From the NCBI RefSeq assembly GCF_005311025.1, contig NZ_CP031747.1:1488001-1552000 (forward strand): a stretch of DNA of 64,000 nucleotides. Direction: 5' to 3'. Position numbers and translations under genes: made by a program. Shown here piece after piece: positions 1 through 7,913 of this stretch (its first letter is position 1; every line of letters begins with the position of its first letter). The notes beneath the pieces are model-generated. The model worked only from the letters and a program-made list of their open reading frames with translations, searched no databases and was not told the DNA's origin. The DNA comes from Alcaligenes faecalis (GTDB lineage Bacteria; Pseudomonadota; Gammaproteobacteria; Burkholderiales; Burkholderiaceae_B).

Positions 1-653
1 AGCGTCGTCACCAGAAAGTGATTGAAGAAGCACCGGCTCCAGGTATTCCACGTCGCCTGATCGAGCGTATCGGCGAGCGTTGTGCCGATGCCTGCCGTCG
101 CATGCGTTACCGCGGTGCTGGTACGTTTGAATTCCTGTACGAAAACGGCGAGTTCTTCTTTATCGAGATGAACACCCGTATTCAGGTCGAACACACCATC
201 ACTGAAATGATCACCGGTATTGATCTGGTCCAGGAGCAGATCAAAGTGGCCGCAGGCGAGAAGTTCGTGCTGCGCCAGCGTGACATCGAGTTTGAAGGTC
301 ACTCGATCGAATGCCGTATCAACGCGGAAGATCCATTCAACTTCGTACCAAGCCCGGGCTTGATTACCAAGTGGCACACTCCCGGTGGCCCTGGCGTGCG
401 TATCGACTCGCACGTGTTCACCGGCTACACCGTGCCGCCGTACTACGATTCCATGATTGCCAAGCTGATTACCTATGGTAAGACGCGCGAGCAAGCCATT
501 GCCCGTATGGACATTGCCTTGTCCGAAATGGTGGTGGAAGGGATCAAAACGAACGTGGATCTGCACCGGGAATTGATGCAGGACGCCAGCTTCAAGGCAG
601 GCGGCACCAGCATTCACTACCTGGAACAAAAGCTGGCCCAACGTAGCAAGTAA
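1..653 (+). CDS. accC: Biotin carboxylase, C-terminal part (5' truncated)
   Basis: The frame is open from the window edge (first full codon at base 3) and ends at TAA 651-653, giving about 217 residues, roughly the C-terminal half of a ~450-residue biotin carboxylase. AccC carboxylates biotin on the carrier protein AccB using ATP and bicarbonate, the first step of malonyl-CoA synthesis in the cytoplasm. Visible are the ATP-grasp segment with [17 protein letters not shown] and its metal- and bicarbonate-binding residues, then the biotin carboxylase C-terminal domain ([37 protein letters not shown]). accB should lie just outside the window. A strong hairpin and then a terminator follow the stop codon, so prmA is probably transcribed separately or by read-through. 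Identification is secure; only the N-terminus is missing. Confidence 0.97.
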   Translation, partial: RRHQKVIEEAPAPGIPRRLIERIGERCADACRRMRYRGAGTFEFLYENGEFFFIEMNTRIQVEHTITEMITGIDLVQEQIKVAAGEKFVLRQRDIEFEGHSIECRINAEDPFNFVPSPGLITKWHTPGGPGVRIDSHVFTGYTVPPYYDSMIAKLITYGKTREQAIARMDIALSEMVVEGIKTNVDLHRELMQDASFKAGGTSIHYLEQKLAQRSK

Positions 654-662
654 GGGCAGCAA

Positions 663-731
663 CAGGTCAGGCCACAGGCCTGACCTGACAAGAATGATGA
701 CTATGTAAAACAGGGGCGAGCCCCCTGTTTT
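663..731 (+). terminator. Two hairpins after accC, second with U-run
   Basis: The first inverted repeat has 10-bp arms at 663-672 and 678-687 with a 5-nt loop. A second, AAACAGGGG (708-716) / CCCCTGTTT (722-730), is followed by TTTTG. The second has the form of an intrinsic terminator for the acc operon. It lies 19 bp before the prmA start. Confidence 0.7.
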
Positions 732-749
732 GCTTTATGGAAACTATGT

Positions 750-1670
750 ATGCGTGAACTCTTACTGAGCTGCCAGGAACACGAGGCCGAGCGCTTGTCC
801 GATGCCTTGCTTGAGGCGGGCGCCTTGTCGGTGTCGGTGGAAGATGCCGATGGTGATACCGACCAGGAAAAGCCCCTGTTTGGCGAACCTGGTATCGAAC
901 CGGATGTGCTGGCCTGGGACCGAAATCGGGTGGTGGCCTTGCTGCCCGAGGAGCTGGAGCCTGAAGAGTTGCTGCAACCACTTTTTGAAGCCGGTGTGCT
1001 GGATCCTGCAAAGGCTCAGTGGAGCGTGCGCGAAGTGCCCGACGAGGATTGGGTTCGTTTGACGCAATCGCAGTTTGGTCCCATCCCGGTGGGCGATCGT
1101 ATCCTGATTGTGCCCAGCTGGCACAAGGACGACGAGGACCTGCCAGTCGCCCAGGAAGGCGATGACGGCCTGGTGCGCATTGAATTGGACCCCGGCCTGG
1201 CCTTTGGTACCGGCAGTCACCCCACGACGCATTTGTGTCTGGATTGGCTGGCCCATCATGTGCAAGCGGGTCAGACCGTGCTGGACTATGGTTGTGGCTC
1301 CGGTATTTTGGCGATTGCCGCCCGCAAGCTGGGTGCTGGCCATACGGTTGGTGTGGACATTGACGAGCAGGCCGTGATTGCCACGCGCTACAATGCGCAA
1401 GTCAATCAGGTCGAGGTTGAAGGCTTGCTGCCCGATGCCATGCCCGCCGGGCAAACGGATCTGGTTGTCGCCAACATTCTGGCCAATCCCCTGCGTATGC
1501 TGGCTCCCATGCTGGCCAACCGTGTCAAACCGGGCGGGCATTTGATCCTGTCCGGTATTTACGATTGGCAGGCCGAGGAGATGATCGAGGTCTATTCCTC
1601 CTACTTGCCCATGTCGGTTTGGCAGGAGCGCGATGGCTGGGTGTGTTTGGCTGGTCAACGCCCGTTATAA
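750..1670 (+). CDS. prmA: Ribosomal protein L11 methyltransferase
   Basis: 306 residues, close to the usual PrmA length (about 293-310). PrmA trimethylates amino groups of ribosomal protein L11 using S-adenosylmethionine. The N-terminal substrate-recognition domain (about 1-110) is followed by a class I methyltransferase domain. The PrmA-typical DPGLAFGTGSHPTT lies at about 148-160, the SAM-binding loop VLDYGCGSGILAIAA at about 177-190, and VANILANPL is the NxL-type catalytic region. The start ATG at 750 has a modest GGAAA eight bases upstream. The gene follows accC as in many betaproteobacteria, separated by a terminator-like hairpin pair. The next gene starts 24 bp downstream, so co-transcription is likely. 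Confidence 0.97.
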   Translation: MRELLLSCQEHEAERLSDALLEAGALSVSVEDADGDTDQEKPLFGEPGIEPDVLAWDRNRVVALLPEELEPEELLQPLFEAGVLDPAKAQWSVREVPDEDWVRLTQSQFGPIPVGDRILIVPSWHKDDEDLPVAQEGDDGLVRIELDPGLAFGTGSHPTTHLCLDWLAHHVQAGQTVLDYGCGSGILAIAARKLGAGHTVGVDIDEQAVIATRYNAQVNQVEVEGLLPDAMPAGQTDLVVANILANPLRMLAPMLANRVKPGGHLILSGIYDWQAEEMIEVYSSYLPMSVWQERDGWVCLAGQRPL

Positions 1671-1694
1671 GACGGCAGAACTTAAGGTGAGTTC

Positions 1695-2942
1695 ATGGAG
1701 CTAAAGACTCGCTGCCCCCGTTGCGGGACATCGTTTGCAGCCAGTGTAGAAACGCTGCAACGCCGCCGGGGCTATATACGCTGCATTCAATGTGCGCATA
1801 TCTTCGATGGCTTTGAAGAAGTCATTGATGAGCAAGCCCCTGAGCCTTCCTATCATTCCCCCGCCACGCCGGTTCAGATCGAGCCGCGCCTGGCGCCCGA
1901 GCCACCTGTTTCGCCACGGCAGGAACAGGTGCAGTCGGTGGACCTGCAAGCGCCCATTCCGGGGCCGCGATTTGTGGAGCACTCCCGTCACGCCCCGCCG
2001 CGTGATGAAGGCACGGCCCACGAGTCCTTGCAGGTACGCAAATTCCCCGACTCCATCCTGACACAAGCACCTGTCACTCCGGCCGCGCCTGCTGCTGTAG
2101 CTACCGAGCCTTTTGTCCGCCCGGCAGAGCCTGCGGTTGAGTCGGTAGAGCCGTCAGTCATTCGTGCCCGCTCCAGACACGAGCCTTTGCCGCAGGATGA
2201 TCAGGACACCTCGTTTTTCGTATCGACCGGCTCTGTTTCTGAGCCAGATGGGGACCATCATATTGGTCAGGCATCGTGGTCGGCTGCCGAGCCTGAGTTC
2301 AGTGTGGGCGATCGTGCCAGTGCCTTGCGCGCCTCTTTCCCCTCGCGTCAGGCTGATGGTACGCATGATCGTGATGGCGAGGATTTTCAGCAGGACTGGG
2401 TCATTGACCCCAACCCAGCCTTGCAACGCGAAACACGTTATGAGGGCGAAGCCAGCTTTGGTCAGCGTGTGGGTTCGTTGATCTGGACCAGCTTGTGCGT
2501 TCTGGGTGTTGTTCTGTTCGTCGTGCAGCTGATGTACGTGTATCGCGTACAGATTGTCAGCCAGATACCCATGCTGCGTCCCGTGTTCGAGAGCGCGTGT
2601 CAGACCTTGTCGTGCAAGGTTCCCTACGAACGTCGTCTGGACCAGATTCGCGTGCAGGCTTCGGCCTTGCATAAAGCGCCGAATCAGCCCGGACAGTCCA
2701 CCTTGGGCTTTACGCTGCGCAACGAGTTTGAACGGCCTCAGGAGTGGCCTACGCTGGTACTGGATTTGAAAGATTTTTCCGGAGCCTTGATCGCCCGGCG
2801 CAATATTACGCCCGATCAGTACCTGGCTTCCGAGCGACGTGAGCCTGCTTTTGCAGCGCGCAGTGAAATCATGGTGCGCCTGCCTTTGAATACCGGGCAG
2901 CTCCAAGTTAATGGCTACCAGATTAGCCCTTTTTTTCCTTAA
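1695..2942 (+). CDS. Zinc-ribbon / DUF3426 membrane protein
   Basis: 415 residues. The N-terminus is an MJ0042-type zinc ribbon with Cys7, Cys10, Cys30 and Cys33. A long low-complexity Pro/Glu-rich linker (about 45-255) follows, then one membrane helix (about 262-285, WTSLCVLGVVLFVVQLMYVY), and a C-terminal DUF3426 domain (about 300-415) expected in the periplasm. The family is common downstream of prmA in betaproteobacteria and its function is unknown; the architecture suggests a bitopic protein with a cytoplasmic metal-binding head. It follows prmA by 24 bp and precedes the kinase gene by 8 bp, so the three probably form one transcript. I assign no biochemical role. Confidence 0.85.
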   Translation: MELKTRCPRCGTSFAASVETLQRRRGYIRCIQCAHIFDGFEEVIDEQAPEPSYHSPATPVQIEPRLAPEPPVSPRQEQVQSVDLQAPIPGPRFVEHSRHAPPRDEGTAHESLQVRKFPDSILTQAPVTPAAPAAVATEPFVRPAEPAVESVEPSVIRARSRHEPLPQDDQDTSFFVSTGSVSEPDGDHHIGQASWSAAEPEFSVGDRASALRASFPSRQADGTHDRDGEDFQQDWVIDPNPALQRETRYEGEASFGQRVGSLIWTSLCVLGVVLFVVQLMYVYRVQIVSQIPMLRPVFESACQTLSCKVPYERRLDQIRVQASALHKAPNQPGQSTLGFTLRNEFERPQEWPTLVLDLKDFSGALIARRNITPDQYLASERREPAFAARSEIMVRLPLNTGQLQVNGYQISPFFP

Positions 2943-2950
2943 GGTAATTT

Positions 2951-3892
2951 ATGACCGAGCGAGTGCTGGTATGTGGTTCGATCGCGTTTGATACGATCGC
3001 GGTTTTCGAGGGGTACTTCAAAGATCACATCTTGCCCGACAGCATCAAAACCCTGAGCGTGTCCTTCTTTGTGCCCAGCTTGCGTAAAGAGTGGGGCGGT
3101 TGTGCGGGTAATATCTCCTACACCTTGAACATGCTGGGTGGTCAGCCTGTTCCTGTGGGGGCTGTTGGCAGCGACGGTGTGGATTATGTACAGCGTCTGC
3201 AGAACCTGGGTATTGATACCAGCATGGTGTGTGTGATGCCCGAGATGTTCACCCCTCAGTGCTTTATCACCACAGACCTGGCCGCCAGCCAGATCACCTC
3301 TTTCCACCCGGGCGCCATGATCAATTCTGCCCAGATCGATTTGTCTGGTCAGGAAGCGGCATGGGGCATTGTGGCTCCGGATTCCAAAGACGGCATGTTT
3401 GCTCATGCCCGTCACCTGCATGCGCAGGGTACGCCCTTTATTTTCGACCTGGGTCAGGCCATGCCTTTGTTCGCGGGTGAGGACCTGCTGGAGATGCTGG
3501 AACTGTGTCAAGTTCTTACGGCTAACGAATACGAAGCCGAAGTTATTGAGCAGCGCACCTCCAAGAGCATGGCCGAGATTGCCCAGGGCTTGCAAGCCGC
3601 TGTCGTGACGCGTGGAGAGCATGGCAGCACGCTTTATCACAATGGTCAGACTTACGAGATTGCCCCTGTGCCCGTGGAAAATGTGGTGGATCCCACCGGC
3701 TGTGGCGATGCTCATCGCGCTGGCTTGTTATATGGTCTTACAAAAGGCTGGAGCTGGCAGGAGGCTTGCAGCTTGGGTAACTTGATGGGCAGTATTAAAA
3801 TTCAGGCGGATGGCCCGCAAAATCATGAATTTAAACGGTCAGATATCTCGGCCATGCTAAAACAGCACTATGGTATTGAGCGCAGTCTGTAA
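2951..3892 (+). CDS. PfkB-family carbohydrate/nucleoside kinase
   Basis: 313 residues with the ribokinase/PfkB fold: N-terminal VLVCGSIAFDT, the substrate-lid region with GGCAGNISYTLNMLGG (family signature 1), and the C-terminal signature VDPTGCGDAHRAG at about 247-259 containing the catalytic Asp. These enzymes transfer phosphate from ATP to a sugar or nucleoside hydroxyl in the cytoplasm. Sequence flavour is that of the adenosine-kinase-like branch, but I cannot name the substrate. The usual anion-hole GAGD reads GCGD here. AAGG lies just before the ATG, 8 bp after the DUF3426 gene, indicating an operon. 'Sugar kinase' would be an equally fair label. Confidence 0.88.
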   Translation: MTERVLVCGSIAFDTIAVFEGYFKDHILPDSIKTLSVSFFVPSLRKEWGGCAGNISYTLNMLGGQPVPVGAVGSDGVDYVQRLQNLGIDTSMVCVMPEMFTPQCFITTDLAASQITSFHPGAMINSAQIDLSGQEAAWGIVAPDSKDGMFAHARHLHAQGTPFIFDLGQAMPLFAGEDLLEMLELCQVLTANEYEAEVIEQRTSKSMAEIAQGLQAAVVTRGEHGSTLYHNGQTYEIAPVPVENVVDPTGCGDAHRAGLLYGLTKGWSWQEACSLGNLMGSIKIQADGPQNHEFKRSDISAMLKQHYGIERSL

Positions 3893-3949
3893 AAGAGCGC
3901 TCGATAGTTTTTTATGATTCGGCCAGCTACGTTTTTTGGAGTAAACCGT

Positions 3950-4441
3950 ATGTACGTTTCTTTTTTCGATCGACCCAAAGTGCGTCTGCTGGTAGTGGCG
4001 AGTCTGGCAGCCCCCGTGTTTTTGCTGGCAGGTTGTGCCAATAAATCGGCATCCAGCTCGGTGTACAGCTACGGTCAGGCTCAGCGCGAACAGATCGTGC
4101 GTTTGGGTACCGTGGTGTCGGTACGCGCCGTCACTATTCAGGAAGACCAGAACTCGGGCGTGGGCACCGTGGGTGGCGCAGCCTTGGGTGGTGTCGCTGC
4201 CAGCAGCATTGGTGGTGGCCGCGGTAGCATCCTGGCCAGTATCGGTGGTGCGATTCTGGGCGGTCTGGTTGGTAATGCGGTTGAAAACCGCATGGGCAAG
4301 ACCCAGGGTCTGGAAATCACGGTTCAACTGGATAATGGCGAAACCCGTGTGGTGGCCCAGGAAGCCGATGTACCTCTGTCCGCTGGTCAGCGTGTACGTA
4401 TGCTTAGTGGTAATGGCCCAACTCGCGTGGTGCCCTTGTAA
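3950..4441 (+). CDS. Glycine-zipper 2TM outer-membrane lipoprotein (SlyB-like)
   Basis: 163 residues from ATG 3950, chosen over an in-frame ATG at 3914 because GGAG lies 8 bases before it and the signal peptide then has a normal length. The lipobox LLAGC puts the lipidated Cys at residue 29. A glycine-zipper segment follows (GGAALGGVAASSIGGG ... GGAILGGLVGNAVE, about 75-110), then a beta-rich C-terminal region. SlyB/Pcp-type lipoproteins sit in the outer membrane and support envelope integrity; in enterics SlyB is PhoPQ-controlled. It lies 57 bp after the PfkB gene and ends at a strong terminator. The family call is solid, the exact role is not. Confidence 0.88.
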   Translation: MYVSFFDRPKVRLLVVASLAAPVFLLAGCANKSASSSVYSYGQAQREQIVRLGTVVSVRAVTIQEDQNSGVGTVGGAALGGVAASSIGGGRGSILASIGGAILGGLVGNAVENRMGKTQGLEITVQLDNGETRVVAQEADVPLSAGQRVRMLSGNGPTRVVPL

Positions 4442-4470
4442 TCAAAGCCTTAGTGCTTTGTGCATAAAGA

Positions 4471-4496
4471 ACCCGGCCATTGGCCGGGTTTTTTAA
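4471..4496 (+). terminator. Intrinsic terminator after the slyB-like gene
   Basis: ACCCGGCCA (4471-4479) and TGGCCGGGT (4481-4489) form a near-perfect palindrome followed by six T (4489-4494). It sits between two convergent genes and may serve both strands. Confidence 0.85.
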
Positions 4497-4502
4497 CGCC
4501 TG

Positions 4503-5738
4503 TCAGCGCTGAGCCTTTTGGGCGCGTTCGCGCTCCAGCAAGGTTTTCTTGCGCTCCAGGCCCCAACGATAGCCTGCCAGATCCCCGCTTTGCCGCACGA
4601 CCCGATGGCAGGGGATGGCAATGGCCAAGGTGTTGGTGGCACAGGCTCGTGCCACGGCACGCGCGCCTTTGGGCATGCCCAGACGTTCGGCAATCTCGGT
4701 GTAGCTCAAGGTCTGGCCTGCTGGGATAAGGCGTAGAAACTCCCAGACACGTTGTTGAAAAGGGGTGCCCTGGATGTCCAGGGGTAGATCCAAACCCAGG
4801 GTTGGCTTTTCTACCATGGCAACGACCAGGGCCACTCGTTGATTGAATTGCGGATCGGCTTCGACCAGCTCAGCGGCCTTGAATTGCTCTTGCAGCTGTT
4901 CCAGCAAGACTTTGGCATTATCGCCCAGGGAAATCGCACAAATCCCGCGCTCGCTTTCGGCAACGAGCAATGCACCCAAGCTGCATTGGGCAATCGCAAA
5001 ATAAAGACGGCTACTTGGAGTTTGTTGGCGAACGGTCTTGTCCTGCGAGCGCGGAGCGCGATGTAGCTCGTTCGAAGAAGGCGCCAATACTGGCACCTGT
5101 TTGGGCATGCGCCACAAGTACCAGGAAGCCACGCTGCGGTAGGGTGCCCAGGCTTGGCCAATTTCACGCAAGACACGGGCTGAGGGAGCCTTGTCCAGCT
5201 GCTTCAAATTGCGATAGCCCTCGCGCACCCCAAAGTCGTCCGCAGGCAGAATGTCTTCGTGCTCCAGCGTGTACATCATCATCATTTCCACCGTCCAGCG
5301 ACCTATGCCGCGCAGCGTGGTCAACTGCTTGATCAGCTCTTCATCCGGCATTTGCAAAGCGGTGGCCTGGTCGGGAATGATGCCATCCAGGCGTGCCTGG
5401 GCCAGGCCCAGAATGCTATTGGCTTTGGCACCGGACAAGCCACAAGCGCGCAGGGTGTCATACGGAGTCGCCAGCACTTCCTCGGGCGTTGGGCAATGGC
5501 CGTGCGGATAGATATCAATCAGGCGTTGCAGGATGCGCTCAGCCGCACGGGTATGCAACTGCTGATACACAACAGAGCGGATCAGGGCTTCGTAAGGGTC
5601 GCGCTCGGGGCGTGGCTGATGGATGCAAGGGCCCACGTGGGCGACCAGCGCTTGCCAGTCGGGGCCCAGTGCGGCCAGGAATTGTTCGGCCTCGCGATAG
5701 CGGCTGGATGTGTCTGGTTTTGATGGAAGGCGAGTCAT
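4503..5738 (-). CDS. Fused DNA-3-methyladenine glycosylase / O6-alkylguanine-DNA alkyltransferase
   Basis: 411 residues from ATG 5738. An upstream TTG (5792) would add 18 residues that look unlike a protein start. Residues about 45-210 form an HhH-GPD DNA glycosylase of the AlkA type: hairpin LRGIGRWTVEMMMMYTL (143-158) and the catalytic Asp region LPADDFGV (D167/D168). Residues about 244-400 are an Ada/Ogt-type methyltransferase, with an Ada-like FAIAQCSLGALLVAESERG and the active-site PCHRV (Cys377). One half removes alkylated purines and the other transfers O6-alkyl groups to itself. Both belong to alkylation repair but are usually separate genes (alkA and ada/ogt). No Ada N-terminal zinc/AraC part is present. 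The stop faces the terminator of the preceding convergent gene. Both domain calls are secure. Confidence 0.92.
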   Translation of the reverse strand: MTRLPSKPDTSSRYREAEQFLAALGPDWQALVAHVGPCIHQPRPERDPYEALIRSVVYQQLHTRAAERILQRLIDIYPHGHCPTPEEVLATPYDTLRACGLSGAKANSILGLAQARLDGIIPDQATALQMPDEELIKQLTTLRGIGRWTVEMMMMYTLEHEDILPADDFGVREGYRNLKQLDKAPSARVLREIGQAWAPYRSVASWYLWRMPKQVPVLAPSSNELHRAPRSQDKTVRQQTPSSRLYFAIAQCSLGALLVAESERGICAISLGDNAKVLLEQLQEQFKAAELVEADPQFNQRVALVVAMVEKPTLGLDLPLDIQGTPFQQRVWEFLRLIPAGQTLSYTEIAERLGMPKGARAVARACATNTLAIAIPCHRVVRQSGDLAGYRWGLERKKTLLERERAQKAQR

Positions 5739-5823
5739 GGAAGTGGCCTGCTGATTGGTGGTGAGGCCAGTATAAGGTCCACTTTCGCACAAGACACCCT
5801 GATTCTTGCTCTTGAATTCAGCA

Positions 5824-5851
5824 TAAAAAAACCTGGGCTATGCCCAGGTTT
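5824..5851 (-). terminator. Terminator of the yggT-type gene
   Basis: On the minus strand ACCTGGGC ATA GCCCAGGT is followed by a run of T. It lies 24 bp beyond the yggT stop codon. Confidence 0.8.
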
Positions 5852-5874
5852 TCCATGTGTACAGTCCGCTGTGC

Positions 5875-6438
5875 TTAGATTGGTACCAGACTGAAAGCGG
5901 TGCGCGTGATGACCATATTGAGCACTTGAGTCAGCAGCAGGACGACCAGCGGCGACAAATCCAGACCACCCAGGTCAGGCAAGACGCGACGGATCGGGTC
6001 CAGCAAGGGGGCTGTAATGGAACGCAGCAAGGGCATGCTGGGCGATTGTGGCTGAATCCAGGATAGCAGCGCTTGCAGCAGGACCACCCAGAAGATCAGG
6101 CTCAAGGTCCAGCGCAGAACGGTGAAGACGGCTGCCAGCAAGAACATGGGGAAGTTCGAGAGCATGGACACCGATCCGGTCAGTACCATGGCGCTCAAAA
6201 CCAGGTATACCAGGGCGCTAAGCCAGGCGGCGAACAAAGAGGTCCAGTCCCAATGGTTGCCGCTTTTAATGACACGGCGCAAAGGCATGACCAGCCAGTC
6301 CGTGACCTTGAACATAGCTTGCGAATAAGGGTTGAAGGGATGGATTCTGAGCGCATACACCCAGGCACGCAGTAGCAAAATCGTGCCCAGCAGCGACAGA
6401 ACAATATGGATTAGGAAGAGGGCGACTTCACTGAACAT
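5875..6438 (-). CDS. YggT-family integral membrane protein
   Basis: 187 residues from ATG 6438 (MFSEVALFLIHIV), matching the ~188 residues of E. coli YggT; an upstream TTG at 6483 is less likely. It has two YggT repeats, each with a pair of hydrophobic helices (about 5-28, 65-95, 100-125, 160-185) and conserved motifs RIHPFNPYSQ near the first helix and PLLDPIRRVLPDLGGLDLSPLV near the end. YggT proteins sit in the inner membrane; links to osmotic stress or cell division have been suggested, and the molecular role is not settled. It lies downstream of the histone-like gene on the same strand, separated by a 34-bp palindrome, and has its own terminator. Confidence 0.9.
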   Translation of the reverse strand: MFSEVALFLIHIVLSLLGTILLLRAWVYALRIHPFNPYSQAMFKVTDWLVMPLRRVIKSGNHWDWTSLFAAWLSALVYLVLSAMVLTGSVSMLSNFPMFLLAAVFTVLRWTLSLIFWVVLLQALLSWIQPQSPSMPLLRSITAPLLDPIRRVLPDLGGLDLSPLVVLLLTQVLNMVITRTAFSLVPI

Positions 6439-6493
6439 AGTTGCTTGGTATGAATTGATGGGAGAGAGAATTGTCGCATGCAAGTGCTACAAA

Positions 6494-6527
6494 CCAAAGA
6501 GCCACCCTGATCAGGGTGGCTCTTTGG
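6494..6527 (-). terminator. 34-bp perfect palindrome, terminator-like
   Basis: CCAAAGAGCCACCCTGA at 6494-6510 is followed directly by its exact reverse complement at 6511-6527. It lies 26 bp past the stop of the histone-like gene and upstream of yggT on the minus strand. Only a short TTT follows, so termination is likely but may be partial. Confidence 0.65.
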
Positions 6528-6552
6528 GGAGAAACATAAAAGTAGCGTGTGC

Positions 6553-7452
6553 TTAAGGACGCTTGCCTGTCGGGAAGGGCCAGGAGCCAGCAGGATTGAC
6601 ATCTTCGCGGCGAGGTTCGGCAGGCGCTGCTGCTGTTTTGGTCGCTTTGCGAGCCGCTGTTTTATTGCCTGCTTTAGCGGTGGCGTTAGTCGTTGTGCTG
6701 GTCTTTGGGGTCTTGGTTTCTGCGGTCACGGATTTAACTTCTTTCTTCTTTGGAGCTACGGGTTTCTTGGCACTGGTAGCAGGACTGGCTTTTTTAGCCG
6801 CGGTCTTTACAACTGCTTTGGTGCCGGTTTTGGTGGCAGGTTTCGCTGCCGCTTTGCTGGGGGTGGCTTTTTTGGCCACGGGTTTGCTTGCCTTGGTGCT
6901 GGCCGGTTTTTTTGCGGCAGCGGTGGCAGCAGGTTTGGTGGTAGCGGGTTTGGCACTGGCCGTTTTGGGCGCAGCTGCTTTTTTAGCTACCGTTTTTTTG
7001 GCAACCACTTTCTTTGCCACCGTCTTCTTGGCTACCGCTTTTTTAGCGACGGCCTTTTTGGCAACGGCTTTCTTGGCTACCGCCTTTTTAGCGACTGTCT
7101 TTTTAACAGCTGCTTTTTTGGCTACGGTTTTAGCGGTGCTTGTCTTGGTCGCAGCGGCTTTAACAGCCGTGGTTTTTGCTGGAGTGGCTTTCTTTACCGC
7201 TGTTTTTTTCGCAGCCGTTTTCTTGGCAGATGCGCTGCTTGCAGACTTGGCAGGGGCTTTTACAGCAGCCTTGCTGGTCTTGGTAGCGGTGGTTTTAGCG
7301 GGGGACTTGGGGGCAGCGGTTTTGCTGCTGGGACTGGTCTTGGTAGCAGTAGCTTTTACGGGTGCTGCGGCTGCTTTTGCTGGCGTTGCTTTTTTGGGGC
7401 TAACGGCTTTTGTGCTTGCTGCTTTTGCTGCGCCTTTCTTGGCTGTTGCCAT
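6553..7452 (-). CDS. Histone H1-like Lys/Ala-rich DNA-binding protein
   Basis: 299 residues from ATG 7452 (MATAKKGAAKAAS). AGGAG is 7 bases before this ATG but only about 1 base before an in-frame ATG at 7458, which decides the start. Nearly the whole protein is Lys, Ala, Thr, Pro and Val, with a core of about ten pentapeptides of the form K(K/T)xVAK. The acidic and aromatic residues are confined to the tail (REDVNPAGSWPFPTGKRP), which looks like a conserved endpiece. Such proteins resemble the C-terminal tail of eukaryotic histone H1; Bordetella has a related H1-like protein of variable size. The expected role is nucleoid compaction by non-specific DNA binding. The repeats keep all frames open on the other strand, and those are not genes. 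Repeat number may vary between strains. Confidence 0.9.
   Translation of the reverse strand: MATAKKGAAKAASTKAVSPKKATPAKAAAAPVKATATKTSPSSKTAAPKSPAKTTATKTSKAAVKAPAKSASSASAKKTAAKKTAVKKATPAKTTAVKAAATKTSTAKTVAKKAAVKKTVAKKAVAKKAVAKKAVAKKAVAKKTVAKKVVAKKTVAKKAAAPKTASAKPATTKPAATAAAKKPASTKASKPVAKKATPSKAAAKPATKTGTKAVVKTAAKKASPATSAKKPVAPKKKEVKSVTAETKTPKTSTTTNATAKAGNKTAARKATKTAAAPAEPRREDVNPAGSWPFPTGKRP
6976..7131 (-). repeat. In-gene 15-bp tandem repeats (KKxVA pentapeptides)
   Basis: About ten imperfect 15-bp units encode successive pentapeptides (KTVAK, KAAVK, KTVAK, KAVAK x4, KTVAK, KVVAK, KTVAK) in the middle of the histone-like gene. Units differ mainly at third codon positions. Boundaries are approximate. 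Confidence 0.75.
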
Positions 7453-7573
7453 GATCATGCTCCTTGAGAACAAGTCTTTAGTTTGTCCACACCCATTTGA
7501 CCTGGCCTGGAAAACTGCAATGGCCTTTTTCAAATGACGCAGGCGTTTAAGGTCGATACCTTATACGCTTAGA

Positions 7574-7601
7574 AGTCTAACGCAAGCCCCTACACAGTCA
7601 A
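7574..7601 (-). promoter_or_regulatory. Candidate sigma-70 promoter for the histone-like gene
   Basis: Reading the minus strand, TTGACT (7601-7596) and TAGACT (7579-7574) are separated by 16 bp. This would give a leader of roughly 115 nt before ATG 7452. The -35 is good and the -10 only fair. Confidence 0.35.
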
Positions 7602-7842
7602 GCATTAATCATGGCTTGGGGCTTATGGAATTAGGAATCGGTGTCTGCTGTCTCAAATAAGTTGCGTTCTGGACACGTGCAATCGGCCCATAGTCGCATC
7701 CAAGTCTCTGATTTTTGACGCATTGCTGGATCGATTGCATGGCCTTTTCATGCTTTGAAAGACCTGTGTTAAGCATGGAAAAGCGGTTTGAAAACGGACT
7801 TCAATTCACGACTGAGCTGCGGTTTTCAATGTCTGTTCAAAC

Positions 7843-7870
7843 CAAAAAAAAGCCCTGCATAAGCAGGGCT
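7843..7870 (-). terminator. Terminator of the indolepyruvate oxidoreductase gene
   Basis: On the minus strand AGCCCTGC TTAT GCAGGGCT is followed by eight or more T. It is 44 bp downstream of the stop codon. Confidence 0.88.
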
Positions 7871-7913
7871 GAAAGGGCAGGTTAATCGTTTCAAAAGTCG
7901 CAGCGGGCAAGGC

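Larger units (their letters stand above)
7453..7913. other. 461-bp intergenic region upstream of the histone-like gene
   Basis: No plausible gene. On the minus strand it holds a candidate promoter for the histone-like gene (7574-7601), and at 7843-7870 the terminator of the oxidoreductase gene. AAGCCCC at 7584-7590 and GGGGCTT at 7617-7623 form a short inverted repeat around the candidate -35 element. I see nothing else distinct in it. Confidence 0.5.

Noticed and set aside
6547-7537. Long open frames on the plus strand opposite the histone-like gene
   Set aside because: They come from the Lys/Ala codon repeats, which leave all opposite frames open; the predicted proteins are low-complexity Gly/Phe/Cys or Ala/Val strings without start signals.
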